Below, piece by piece: positions 1 to 9,018 of a DNA stretch of 64,000 nt. The notes beneath the pieces are model-generated. The model had not been told where the DNA came from and searched no databases. It was given only the letters and a program-made list of their open reading frames with translations. Within the stretch, counting starts at the first letter, position 1. The number at the start of each line of letters is the position of its first letter. A program made the position numbers and the translations under genes. The stretch covers positions 62,001 through 126,000 of the forward strand of contig JAGLIF010000009.1 of assembly GCA_023143095.1 (NCBI GenBank), read 5' to 3'. Origin of the DNA: Candidatus Altimarinota bacterium. GTDB taxonomy: Bacteria; Patescibacteriota; Gracilibacteria; UBA4473.

Positions 1-2539
1 ATACAAACTCTCTTATGCTACCTGATGTAATATGATTAAGCAGTGGAAATTTATGACAAAAAACATAAATTTTTTGTAATTTCTTAGCATTTTTTTTCAG
101 TACTTTTTCACTAAGATTCTCATCAAATTTTAATCCAAGTCTAGCCTTTACGGATCTAACAACAATAACCTCTAACTCATTAATCAATTCCTTATGTGGA
201 AATAAAGCAATTGGAATATTTGATTTTAGTTTTTCAATTAACCTATCACGATTATCAATCTTCAATTTCACACTATGAGATAATTCAAAAATCGCCTGAC
301 CCCAATCCCAAGAAGAATATGGTACGGCATTCTCAACTGCTGTTGCTCTTGGTTTAAATATTTTAATAAAAATCAAATTCACTAAACCCATTATTTCTTG
401 AATCGTGAATTCCTGATACAAATAATTTTTACGACTTCTATGCCTATAAGAGAAAGAATGATCGTGTTGAATTTTTGTTTTTCCTTCCCAACACTTAAAA
501 ATATTATCAATTCTTAAATAAAAATCATGAAATTTAACGGTATCAACTTTTCTATCTCGCGAATAATTCTTCATTAATTTCCAAGCAAATGTGTAGACCT
601 TTCCGCGTATTCGATTTTCTTCAACACGAAAAAAACTAGGATCAATTAATGATTTTATATAATGCATGTAAAGCAATTTTCCATATCCAGGCAAATAATT
701 CCTGTTATCCATATTAAGAATATCTTTAATGTTTTTATTAGTATTAAAACATAACTTTTTATATTCTTTAATCTCCTTTTTTACTACATTCAAAAACTCT
801 TTATTAGGTCTTAACTGTAAATACAATTTATAAAATATATTTTCAAAATCTCTTACCATTGCTTCAGTACTATATCGTTTTTTGATAACATTATTATTAT
901 GCTTAATATCCTTTCTGAATTTTAAAGAATCAATCAAATAAATTGATATTTTTTTAACTAAATCACGAGTAATATTTTTATCGAAATCAAAAACCCTTAA
1001 TCTCATATCTTCTGATAAATCTTCTCCAATAACCTCAGCATACACAAGCTTCGGATCATATCTTTTACAAAAAATCAATTTTCCTGCAGCTGGAGCTTCA
1101 ATAATTGGAAGTCCTCTACTTTCGATACAGCTAGGCAACAAAATTAAAGAGGCAACACTATACAGCTCTGGCATAGCCACAGGAAATTCGTACAAATCAA
1201 TAAATTGTTTGTTATGAAATTCTGAAAACAAAAATGCCAAATATATTCGATTTTTATAACTCGGATCAATAGATTTTAAGAAAGCATTAAATTGTTTTAA
1301 CAATTTTTTAAAATAGCTCTTTTGTCCAAGAGGAAGAGGACCGGCAACAACAATAGTAAGTTTTTGAGATTTATTCCTATTAAATTTTTCTTGAAATTCT
1401 TTTCTATTGAAAAGTTTCTCAATCAATTCAAAATTTAAATGTATATTTTTTCTGGGCATTATTCTTGTTGGTTGTAACAAGATCATATTATCCTCCGTAA
1501 AATCACTAACCACTTTTGATTTTGCTCCTACAAGAACCGGCCTTGGCGAATCAAAATCTAAAATCCCATTATTAAGTACTTGATTTACATCATAAACATT
1601 AAGCAATTCTCCATATCTACTAAGAACAACTTTAATCTGTTCAAGAATTTCATTTCTACTAATTCTTATTTTTTTTAAAGAATCAATATCAATAGATGTC
1701 CCTATTTCAGTAATATTTGCTGGATTATGTCCATCATTCTTCATAACATGATCCGACTGCGATTTGTTGATATTCAAAGACAGCCACGAGCGCGACTCCC
1801 AAGGGAATAGAACATTAATCTGTGAAAAAAACTCTCCAATTTTACTATTTGTAAAAAAAAAATCTCGTGGACCAGGTTTAATCCCTTCTCGAATAATATC
1901 ACTTTTTCTTTTACCACCTTCCCAATAAAAATCGTGGCAATTATTAATCACAGGAATTCCCAAATGTTCCGATAATATAACTACAGCTAAAGACAATGCT
2001 ACATTCCCAGGATTAGAACAAACATTCAATAAATAAAACAATTGAATATTATTCTTATCAACATATGTTCCCAACTTATTCACGAGCAATAGAACATCTT
2101 CCCAGTAGTTTATTATAAGTTTATTATATTTTTTACTACCTCTTTGAAGTTTTGTATGAAAAAAATCTTCATATAAATCCCAATTATCAAATCCTTGCAT
2201 TTCAGGAATTTCATATTTCTTAATACCGCTATCAATAAGATTATAAGATTCCGGATAAAATTTCCCCGTAATATAATGAACAGGCACATCAGGAATTATT
2301 GATTTTATGCTCTCAACATACTTTCCGGTCTCAACTGTAACTCCATCAACCCAAGCCTTAAAAGTAATAAACCCAATACCACCTTTTTGTATTCGTCTCA
2401 AAAAACTTTTATAATTCGCAACAGGTTTTACTGTTGGAATTTTCCGATTCTCTTTTAAGGAATCAATAAAAAGACCCAACTCAAACCACGAATATATATT
2501 CTGAGACTTTAAATGATCCAATAATTCTTTAAAAACCAT
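1..2539 (-). CDS. Large GT4-like glycosyltransferase, C-terminus outside window
   Basis: An open frame of about 846 codons starts at the ATG at 2539 and runs off the window edge without a stop. Residues 202-207 read HDFYWE, followed by GGKRKS, as in the donor/acceptor cleft of sucrose-phosphate-synthase-like GT4 enzymes. Residues near 354 read LLQPTRIMPRKNI, and E473 to E481 in CIESRGLPIIEAP form the E-x7-E pair of the GT-B C-terminal domain. Such enzymes use nucleotide-sugars to glycosylate a sugar, lipid or glycerate acceptor. More than 300 residues follow the GT core, rich in charged helices, with no domain I recognise. It stands alone on the minus strand, with a gap of about 200 bp before the helicase. 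Family is well supported; the acceptor is unknown. Confidence 0.8.
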   Translation of the reverse strand, partial: MVFKELLDHLKSQNIYSWFELGLFIDSLKENRKIPTVKPVANYKSFLRRIQKGGIGFITFKAWVDGVTVETGKYVESIKSIIPDVPVHYITGKFYPESYNLIDSGIKKYEIPEMQGFDNWDLYEDFFHTKLQRGSKKYNKLIINYWEDVLLLVNKLGTYVDKNNIQLFYLLNVCSNPGNVALSLAVVILSEHLGIPVINNCHDFYWEGGKRKSDIIREGIKPGPRDFFFTNSKIGEFFSQINVLFPWESRSWLSLNINKSQSDHVMKNDGHNPANITEIGTSIDIDSLKKIRISRNEILEQIKVVLSRYGELLNVYDVNQVLNNGILDFDSPRPVLVGAKSKVVSDFTEDNMILLQPTRIMPRKNIHLNFELIEKLFNRKEFQEKFNRNKSQKLTIVVAGPLPLGQKSYFKKLLKQFNAFLKSIDPSYKNRIYLAFLFSEFHNKQFIDLYEFPVAMPELYSVASLILLPSCIESRGLPIIEAPAAGKLIFCKRYDPKLVYAEVIGEDLSEDMRLRVFDFDKNITRDLVKKISIYLIDSLKFRKDIKHNNNVIKKRYSTEAMVRDFENIFYKLYLQLRPNKEFLNVVKKEIKEYKKLCFNTNKNIKDILNMDNRNYLPGYGKLLYMHYIKSLIDPSFFRVEENRIRGKVYTFAWKLMKNYSRDRKVDTVKFHDFYLRIDNIFKCWEGKTKIQHDHSFSYRHRSRKNYLYQEFTIQEIMGLVNLIFIKIFKPRATAVENAVPYSSWDWGQAIFELSHSVKLKIDNRDRLIEKLKSNIPIALFPHKELINELEVIVVRSVKARLGLKFDENLSEKVLKKNAKKLQKIYVFCHKFPLLNHITSGSIREFV

Positions 2540-2735
2540 TAATTTTGATATAAAATACAGAGAATCCTCTTAAAACAAAAAATTCTTATAAGATAATAAT
2601 TGAATTGATTTTTTTTTCAATAAAAAAAACTAAAAATCCACCATTCTTTTGAAGAATTCCCAAAATCTTATACTGAGAAAACAAGAAACCCATTTCGCAC
2701 AAAAAAATAGATTTCTGCTTTCTTGAACACTTTTA

Positions 2736-4067
2736 TTATTCAGCATTTTTTCCAAATTTCTCAACTCGTCTATCCATAATAATATCAGAACGACGAAAGG
2801 CTCTTTTTAGTACAATGCCTTCCAAGCTTGTACAACGACTCAATGCTGTATAGGTCTGTCCATGTGCAAAACTCCCACGCCCTAAATCAATTACCACTTT
2901 TTCAAAAGTTTTTCCTTGGCTTTTATGAATCGTGATAGCCCATGCGAGTTTAAGTGGAATTTGTTTGAATGCCCCCAGCTGTTCCCGCTCAAAATTCCCG
3001 TCCTTAAAAACATACCGTGATATCTCCCATGTATGAAACCGAACCTCCACTTGCTTTTTATCAACTGTTTCCACAACCAAAAAAGTCTCCACTTCTTCCG
3101 TATCCTCATTGTAATCATCACAAATATTAACCACTTTCCCGATTGTTCCATTGACCCAAAGTCGTTCTGGATGATTATAAATAAACATAATTTGCGCCCC
3201 AATCTTGACCGTTACAGACTCATCATTTGGACGAAGATTTCTAGCTACTTTCCCTGTAAGCTTTGCATTAAAAGTCGCCTTCATCGTATCCAATTTTGAC
3301 AGTGCCGCTTCGTTTATTCGAAAAGCATCCGCATTGGTCGTCATAAGATGAATATAATTTTCCTCCCAATCTGGCACAAAATCACTATCATGACGAGCAT
3401 TAAGCTGACTCAAATGATTATCTTTTACTTCATTGTTCCGTACAGCATTCAAAACATCAATAAAATCTTCATCGGATTGCCGATATATCTTATCTAACTC
3501 AATAAACTCCAATTCAAATTTATCCGACAACAAATCACGCGCACCCCGAAATACATCCGCTTCAAAAAAATAAGGAGAACTATATTCAGAATAAAACTTA
3601 TCTTTATCCGCATTTGTAACCACTGGTGGTAATTGATACAAATCCCCAAAAAAAATCATCTGTACTCCACCAAATGGATTATTATTTTCTCGTACTTTTC
3701 GTAAAAAAGTATCTACCGCATCAAGTAAATCTGCCCGAACCATAGAGATTTCATCAATAAGAATCGTTTTCAAACTTTGATATTTCTTAGCTTTTTTTTC
3801 ACTAACTTTTTTTTCTCGGGCTTCCTCCAATTCAAACCCTGGCTTGAGTCCAAAAAAGGAATGAAGTGTATCTCCTTTCACATTAATCGCCGCTACACCT
3901 GTTGGAGCAAGCACAACCATTCTTTTTGTCGCATTTTTTCGTAAATATTCCAACAAAGTTGATTTTCCAGTTCCAGCTTTTCCCGTAATAAAAACATTTC
4001 TCATGGTATTTTCCACAAGATCTATTGCACGAAGTGCCTGATCAGAGAAAACAAGAATATTCTTCAT
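2736..4067 (-). CDS. Pif1-like SF1 DNA helicase
   Basis: A 443-residue ATP-dependent helicase. Walker A is GKAGTGKST at residues 29-37, Walker B is DEISMV near residue 105, followed by the GDLYQLPPV motif III. The C-terminal part has TIHKSQGKTFEKV and YTALSRC, the late SF1B motifs shared by Pif1 and RecD-like enzymes. Pif1 family members unwind DNA 5'-3', often at structured or G-rich DNA, and act in the cytoplasm in replication and repair. The protein is the minimal helicase core with no added nuclease or HRDC domain. It is monocistronic; the AUG is preceded by AATAGAATCCT, without a Shine-Dalgarno sequence. Confidence 0.88.
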   Translation of the reverse strand: MKNILVFSDQALRAIDLVENTMRNVFITGKAGTGKSTLLEYLRKNATKRMVVLAPTGVAAINVKGDTLHSFFGLKPGFELEEAREKKVSEKKAKKYQSLKTILIDEISMVRADLLDAVDTFLRKVRENNNPFGGVQMIFFGDLYQLPPVVTNADKDKFYSEYSSPYFFEADVFRGARDLLSDKFELEFIELDKIYRQSDEDFIDVLNAVRNNEVKDNHLSQLNARHDSDFVPDWEENYIHLMTTNADAFRINEAALSKLDTMKATFNAKLTGKVARNLRPNDESVTVKIGAQIMFIYNHPERLWVNGTIGKVVNICDDYNEDTEEVETFLVVETVDKKQVEVRFHTWEISRYVFKDGNFEREQLGAFKQIPLKLAWAITIHKSQGKTFEKVVIDLGRGSFAHGQTYTALSRCTSLEGIVLKRAFRRSDIIMDRRVEKFGKNAE

Positions 4068-4123
4068 AGGATTCTATTGTAGAGAAAAAAATATCTTTTT
4101 CAAAAAACAAAATATCTCATAAA

Positions 4124-4162
4124 AAAAACCGATTGAAATAAATTTTTCTAATCGGTTTTTTT
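4124..4162 (-). terminator. Intrinsic terminator after the sigma/DUF5667 operon
   Basis: AAACCGATT pairs with AATCGGTTT across a loop of about 16 nt, and the stem is flanked by A and T runs on both sides, so it could work in both directions. On the minus strand it lies just downstream of the stop at 4179. Confidence 0.75.
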
Positions 4163-4178
4163 CCAAAAGAAATAAAAT

Positions 4179-5843
4179 TTATTTTTTCCCTTTTCCTTGT
4201 GATTTTTTTGAACTTTTATCTTTCCCTTTCTGATTTCCTTTCTCTTCCTCAACTTCTTCACCTACAACAGTTGATTCTTCATCCTCTTCATTTAAAAATA
4301 TGTCTTCAACTTCATTTTCCTGTTTCTTTACTTTAACTTTTTCTTGTGATTTTTTTAAACTCTTTACTTCCCTTTTAGAATTATCTTTCTTTTTATCTTC
4401 ATCTTCTTCTTCACCTTCCTCTACCACAATTGATTCTTCATCCGCTTCTAAAGATACTTCTTCAACTTCAATCGCTTGTTTCTTTACTTTAACTTTTCCC
4501 TGTGATTTTTTTGGACTTTTATCTTTCTCTTTCTGATTTCCTTTCTGCTCCTCAACTTCTTCATTTACAACAGTTGATTCTTCCTCCTCTTCACCTTCAT
4601 CTCCCACAATTGATTCTTCATCCGCTTCTAAAGATACTTCTTCAACTTCATTATCATGTTTCTTTATTTTAACTCTTCCCTGTGATTTTTTTAAAATCTT
4701 TATTTCCCTTTTAGAATTATCTTTCTTTTTACCTTCCTCTTCCTCTTCACTTTCCGCTACATCTACCACAATTGATTCTTCATCCACTTCTAAAGATACT
4801 TCTTCGATTTCATTCGTCTGTTTCCCTTTTTTTACATTAGTCTTTTCCATTTTTCTTTCCTGACTTCTAATTTTTGCCAAAAGTGCTGTTGAGAGTCCTT
4901 TCGCCCGACCTGCTTTACAAAATGAAGCTGATTCATTTCCTTCACAAGCTGCTAAAGTTGCTTCAATTCTGTTTATTTTTTTCTGTATTTTTTCATCAAC
5001 ATCTCCTTCCCCCAATTTTTCTTTAACAGATTCAAAGAGAGCTTTTGCCAACTCAAGTTTTTGTTGTTGTACACTTCCACTTCCAGAAAATCCACTTCCA
5101 GAAAATGATTCTCCCTCTAGCCAGTTCTCTGTTGCTACAACTTCTGACACTTTTTCGTCTGAAATTGTCTCAATCTCTACATCAACCTCTTCTTCTCCTT
5201 CTTCAATTGCCTCTTCCACTTCTTCTACAGCTGCTTCTACCTCAATATTCGTTTCTTCTGTTGTTTCAAGCGCTTGAATTATAACCTCAAAAGTTTCTTC
5301 TGCTTCTACTACTTCTACTACTTCTGCCAAAACTTCAACTGTGTCATCTTGCACTTCATCAATCTCTTTTAATGCTATCTGCAATTCTTCAATATCTTCA
5401 AGCTCTTCTGCTGCTTCAATTGCCTCAAGTGTTTCTTCCACAACTTCTTCTACTAATTCTGAAATTTGATCATCAACTGAAACTTCTCCTTGCGCATTAG
5501 CTGTTGCAAAGAAAATAGATGGATAATCTATTTTTTGTACCAAAACTTCTCCTCGACTAATGGTTTCTAATTTTACAAGCGCCTCTCGAGCTTTATCTAA
5601 ATGATCCGCATAAGAATCTGAAGTAGTTGGTAGAACCATCCAGGCTCCAACTGCAATAAATAATAAAAATACGATACTGGTAACTGGTTTTTTCATATGA
5701 AAAAATGAACTAATAAATAATAAAAAGTTTTTTTGTATTATTCGACTAGTTAATCGAATAAAAAGTTTCCACTTGAGAATAAAAGGTGCTTTTGGCACTT
5801 CTATCTCCGGAAATTCGGCATTATTTTCTGAAGGAATAAACAT
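4179..5843 (-). CDS. DUF5667-like membrane protein with acidic/basic tandem repeats
   Basis: The ATG at 5843 is preferred over the longer frame from 5990 because it follows the sigma factor stop (5845) by one base, giving translational coupling; this yields 554 residues. A short N-terminal part precedes a transmembrane segment (VTSIVFLLFIAVGAWMV, about residues 53-70). After it comes SYADHLDKAREALVKLE, the kind of helix found in DUF5667 proteins encoded beside ECF sigma factors. The next 200 residues are very rich in Glu and Val. Residues 290-360 hold a second helical part with paired cysteines. The C-terminal 230 residues are imperfect repeats alternating KKSQGKVKVKK basic blocks and EADEESIVV acidic blocks. 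A role as sigma partner or anti-sigma factor is inferred from position; the target is unknown. Confidence 0.65.
   Translation of the reverse strand: MFIPSENNAEFPEIEVPKAPFILKWKLFIRLTSRIIQKNFLLFISSFFHMKKPVTSIVFLLFIAVGAWMVLPTTSDSYADHLDKAREALVKLETISRGEVLVQKIDYPSIFFATANAQGEVSVDDQISELVEEVVEETLEAIEAAEELEDIEELQIALKEIDEVQDDTVEVLAEVVEVVEAEETFEVIIQALETTEETNIEVEAAVEEVEEAIEEGEEEVDVEIETISDEKVSEVVATENWLEGESFSGSGFSGSGSVQQQKLELAKALFESVKEKLGEGDVDEKIQKKINRIEATLAACEGNESASFCKAGRAKGLSTALLAKIRSQERKMEKTNVKKGKQTNEIEEVSLEVDEESIVVDVAESEEEEEGKKKDNSKREIKILKKSQGRVKIKKHDNEVEEVSLEADEESIVGDEGEEEEESTVVNEEVEEQKGNQKEKDKSPKKSQGKVKVKKQAIEVEEVSLEADEESIVVEEGEEEDEDKKKDNSKREVKSLKKSQEKVKVKKQENEVEDIFLNEEDEESTVVGEEVEEEKGNQKGKDKSSKKSQGKGKK
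4190..4830 (-). repeat. Coding tandem repeats in the DUF5667-like gene
   Basis: Four to five imperfect units of about 150-180 bp encode KKSQGKVKVKK followed by an acidic block such as VSLEADEESIVV. Units differ by in-frame losses of the KGNQKEKDKS or KKKDNSKRE linker, which points to expansion and contraction by recombination or slippage. Confidence 0.75.
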
Positions 5844-5844
5844 T

Positions 5845-6408
5845 TCAAATAAAAATAAAAATAAAAATGAGAAAAAAAGTAGGAGGTAATAAAGTTTTAA
5901 GTTTTTTAAGTGCTCGATATTGTTGTACTCGTAATGTCGTCGCATCAATATCAAGTAATTGAACAATCTCCTTGTTTTCAAGTTGATCAAAATACTTTAA
6001 TAAAAGTAACTCCCTTTGCTTTTCTGGAAGATTTTTAAGAGACTCTAAAATTTTTTTACGCGTAAGTTGCGCATCAAATAGTTCCAAAACCTCATCTTCT
6101 TCCTGACTCAAAGAATCCATTTGATCTATCAATGATACTTCCTCACGATTTTTTTGTTTCCTAAAATGATCAATCAAACAATTTCTTGCAATAGCATAAA
6201 TCCAGGAAGAAAACTTTTTTTCCAAATCAAAAGTTTCAAACTTCTCAAGTGCTTTCAAAAAAGTTTCCGAAGTTAAATCTTCTGCCAACGATTTGTTTTC
6301 ATAGGCTCTAAAATAGAGATACCGATAAATTTTTTCGTAATACTGAAGATAGTATTTTAGAAAAATCGTATGAGAAGATTTTTGCATTTCCATGAATAAC
6401 AAATCCAT
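5845..6408 (-). CDS. ECF-type sigma-70 factor
   Basis: A 187-residue protein from the ATG at 6408; an upstream TTG at 6477 would add 23 hydrophobic residues not seen in sigma factors. Region 2 includes YYEKIYRYLYFRAY, AEDLTSETFLKAL and FSSWIYAIARNCLIDHFRK, matching the core-binding and -10-recognition helices. Region 4 near the C-terminus has NLPEKQRELLLLKYFDQL and the helix-turn-helix NKEIVQLLDIDATTLRVQQYRALKKLK. There is no region 1 or 3, so it is an extracytoplasmic-function type. The gene abuts the DUF5667-like membrane gene (UGA, one base, AUG), a pairing common in Patescibacteria, suggesting control by that membrane protein. No target promoters can be deduced here. Confidence 0.88.
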   Translation of the reverse strand: MDLLFMEMQKSSHTIFLKYYLQYYEKIYRYLYFRAYENKSLAEDLTSETFLKALEKFETFDLEKKFSSWIYAIARNCLIDHFRKQKNREEVSLIDQMDSLSQEEDEVLELFDAQLTRKKILESLKNLPEKQRELLLLKYFDQLENKEIVQLLDIDATTLRVQQYRALKKLKTLLPPTFFLIFIFIFI

Positions 6409-6515
6409 TGTAGAAAAAAAGCTATTTTTTTCAAAGAACAAAACACCGTACAACAAATAATACGCAAAAAATGACAAAGCGTTTCAACAAATCTTAAAAA
6501 ACAAATCAAAACACA

Positions 6516-6549
6516 AAAAAAAAGCAGTCGTACTCCCCTGCTTTTTTTT
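6516..6549 (-). terminator. Intrinsic terminator of the RRM gene
   Basis: AAAAAAAAGCAG pairs with CTGCTTTTTTTT around a 10-nt loop, directly downstream (minus strand) of the RRM gene stop at 6574. The symmetric A and T tracts make it potentially bidirectional. Confidence 0.8.
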
Positions 6550-6573
6550 AATATATTATATAAAGTTCTCTTT

Positions 6574-6864
6574 TTAGTAACGATTAAAACCTCCATCTCG
6601 TGGTGGTCGTTCTTCTCGTGGCTTAGCCACATTTACTACAATAGGTCGCCCCATAACATCTTGACCATCAAGTCCATCAATTGCTGCTTGTGCTTCTTCG
6701 TCAGAAGACATTTCAACAAATCCGAATCCTTTAGATCGTCCTGAAAATTTGTCCATAATAACAACTGCTGATTCAACAGTACCAAATGGTGCGAATGCTT
6801 CCGCAAGTTCCGTGTCTGTCATTGCCCATGCAAGTGACCCTACAAATAATTTTTTCTTGTTCAT
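6574..6864 (-). CDS. RRM-domain RNA-binding protein
   Basis: A 96-residue single RNA-recognition-motif protein. RNP2 is KLFVGSLA at residues 4-11 and RNP1 is KGFGFVEM near residues 45-52; the tail is PREERPPRDGGFNRY, short and Arg/Gly-rich. Bacterial proteins of this size bind single-stranded RNA and are often cold-induced or abundant RNA chaperones. The conserved aromatic residues of both RNP motifs are present, so binding should be intact. It is monocistronic with a leader of unknown length (the 199 bp upstream hold no other gene) and its own terminator. Targets cannot be predicted. Confidence 0.92.
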   Translation of the reverse strand: MNKKKLFVGSLAWAMTDTELAEAFAPFGTVESAVVIMDKFSGRSKGFGFVEMSSDEEAQAAIDGLDGQDVMGRPIVVNVAKPREERPPRDGGFNRY

Positions 6865-7063
6865 AATAACTAAATGAAATAAATACTAGACATAAATCGT
6901 ACTGATGATCAACTCGATAATATTCTTCTCAGTGGAGTACAAATCACTTCGTGAATAAAAAACTTCTGATATCGACAACTTATAAACAAAACTTTATCCT
7001 TTTATGAAAAAAATGCAACTTATTTTCGATTTCAACCAATTTTTTATTTTATAATGTTTTTTA

Positions 7064-8302
7064 CTATTCATATTTCAAAGCCTCAATTGGACTTTCTTTA
7101 GCTGCTTTTCTGGCTGGATAAATACCAAAAACAATACCTGTAATAGTTGCCACACCAACCCCTAAAAGTACCCCTGAAATAGGAAAAACAAAAAACCATT
7201 TATAGGTTGTAAAATTGTTAACACTCCACGCAATAAACCAAGAAAACACACCTCCCAAGAAAACACCTAAAATCCCACCCAATCCAGTCAAAATAATCGA
7301 TTCATAAAGAAATTGTAATAAAATATCTCTAGAGGTTGCTCCCAATGCCTTTCTAAGTCCTATCTCTCGAGTTCTCTCTGTCACCGAAACCAACATAATA
7401 TTCATTATACCAATCCCTCCAACCACCAATGAAATAGCTGCCACTGACCCTAAAAAGAAAGTCAATGCTGCCATCACACCTTCAATCATACTAGCAGCTT
7501 GATCCATTGTTATCACACGAAAATCATCTTTATCTGGATCGGTAATATTATGTAATTCCCGAATCGTTCGAGTAATATCTTCCGCCGCAGAATTAATATG
7601 ATCTTCATCTTTTGCTTGGAGAATAATAGCCTGAAAATAATCTGTTCCTAAAAGATAACTTTGTGCTGCTGTATAAGGAAGTAACACCATTTTGTCTAAA
7701 TCTTGCATCCCAACCGTCCCAGATTTTGGAAAAAATCCAATAATTCGAAACCACTGATCTTTTATTTTTATTTTTTTTCCTAACGCCTCTGATTCACCAA
7801 ATAAATCATCTTTTATCCGCCACCCAAGTACAACTACTTTTGATTTATTTTTCACTTCATCCTCAGTAAAAAGTCTTCCTTCTGAAGGATATACATTTAA
7901 AAAATCCATATATTCACCTGTAGATCCTACTAACTGACCTCTAGATGTTTCTCGTCCATATACAATAGTATCAGAAGTAAAAACAACAGGTGTGATTTTC
8001 TTAATATTTGGTACATTAAAAGGATTTTTAATCGCCTTCAAATCTCTATTACGAATGGAATTAGTATAAATCTCCACCATATCCGAAATACCTTCTGGCA
8101 TAGCTCCAGGTTCAACTGAAATCGTAAGAGAACCCCACCCACTCAATTGATTGAGAATCATCGCTCTTGCTCCTTGTCCAATCGAAATAATCATAATGAT
8201 TGAGGAAATTCCAATCACAATTCCCAAAACCGTAAGCATCGAACGAATTTTATTTGTACGAAGTCCAATAATAGCCGTTTTTAAAGTATAAAAAAAAGAC
8301 AT
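7064..8302 (-). CDS. macB: MacB-type ABC transporter permease
   Basis: A 412-residue FtsX-like permease. One N-terminal membrane segment (MLTVLGIVIGISSIIMIISI) is followed by a large extracytoplasmic MacB_PCD domain (about residues 50-270) and three C-terminal membrane segments, with the typical cytoplasmic RTREIGLRKALGAT loop between the second and third. The family couples ATP hydrolysis to movement of an external periplasmic or cell-surface apparatus that exports peptides, toxins or lipids. Its AUG overlaps the UAA of the ATPase gene at 8302 (UAAUG), so the two are coupled. The permease lacks the ATPase domain fused in E. coli MacB; it is encoded separately. The substrate is unknown. Confidence 0.9.
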   Translation of the reverse strand: MSFFYTLKTAIIGLRTNKIRSMLTVLGIVIGISSIIMIISIGQGARAMILNQLSGWGSLTISVEPGAMPEGISDMVEIYTNSIRNRDLKAIKNPFNVPNIKKITPVVFTSDTIVYGRETSRGQLVGSTGEYMDFLNVYPSEGRLFTEDEVKNKSKVVVLGWRIKDDLFGESEALGKKIKIKDQWFRIIGFFPKSGTVGMQDLDKMVLLPYTAAQSYLLGTDYFQAIILQAKDEDHINSAAEDITRTIRELHNITDPDKDDFRVITMDQAASMIEGVMAALTFFLGSVAAISLVVGGIGIMNIMLVSVTERTREIGLRKALGATSRDILLQFLYESIILTGLGGILGVFLGGVFSWFIAWSVNNFTTYKWFFVFPISGVLLGVGVATITGIVFGIYPARKAAKESPIEALKYE

Positions 8303-9018
8303 TATTTAAAATTATTAGAAATCTTAAAAATACGATTTTTGATTGGTCTATCCTTATCAACCTTCCCATCAACAATATGAATCGTCCGCTCAGAAAAACG
8401 GGCTATCTCCATCTCATGCGTAATCAAAACGATTGTTTTTCCTTCTTTTTGCAATGCTTGTAAAATGTGCATTATATTATCTCCAGATTTAGTATCCAAA
8501 TTTCCAGTTGGTTCATCAGCAAAAATAACATGAGGATCACAAACCAATGCTCGAGCAATAGCCACACGCTGTTTTTCTCCCCCAGACAGTTGAGAAGGAT
8601 CATGATCTATTCGATTTGATAATCCAACTGATTCAATTGCTTCTCTGGACAAACTATCCCATTTTTTTGAAGGTATTTGAGAATACAACAATGGTAATTT
8701 CACATTTTCCAATACAGAAGTTCTCGCCAAAAGATTAAACGACTGAAAAACAAATCCCATCCTTTCATTTCGAACTTTAGCTCGTTCTTTCTCTGTATAA
8801 TCATCAATCTTTTTCCCTTCAAAACTATATTGTCCTCCTGTTTGTTGATCCAAAAAACCCAAAATATGAAGCAATGTAGATTTTCCAGCTCCAGATGGAC
8901 CCATAATAGAAACAAACTCCCCAGATTTTATTTCCAATGAAATATCATGCAAAACAGCTGTTTCCAGTGTTCCTGAAAAATAACTTTTTTGAATTTGTTC
9001 CAATACAATCAATGACAT
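8302..9018 (-). CDS. ABC transporter ATPase, MacB/LolD type
   Basis: A 238-residue nucleotide-binding subunit. Walker A is GPSGAGKST near residue 40, the Q-loop is in FVFQSFNLL, the signature is LSGGEKQRVAIARAL, Walker B ends in VIFADEPTGNLD, and the H-loop histidine is in LITHE. These are the marks of the LolD/MacB subfamily that powers type VII ABC transporters. It sits between the membrane-fusion gene (stop at 9019, no gap) and the permease (1-base overlap), forming one three-gene transcript. All catalytic motifs are intact. The final 15 residues are basic and unlike the family core. Confidence 0.93.
   Translation of the reverse strand: MSLIVLEQIQKSYFSGTLETAVLHDISLEIKSGEFVSIMGPSGAGKSTLLHILGFLDQQTGGQYSFEGKKIDDYTEKERAKVRNERMGFVFQSFNLLARTSVLENVKLPLLYSQIPSKKWDSLSREAIESVGLSNRIDHDPSQLSGGEKQRVAIARALVCDPHVIFADEPTGNLDTKSGDNIMHILQALQKEGKTIVLITHEMEIARFSERTIHIVDGKVDKDRPIKNRIFKISNNFK

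Noticed and set aside
4187-5400. Antisense ORFs rich in Ser, Leu and Phe across the DUF5667-like gene
   Set aside because: They mirror the Glu/Lys repeats on the other strand and have no start signals or family similarity.
5845-5990. Longer start of the DUF5667-like gene at 5990
   Set aside because: It would overlap the sigma gene by about 145 bp; the AUG one base after the sigma stop is far more natural.
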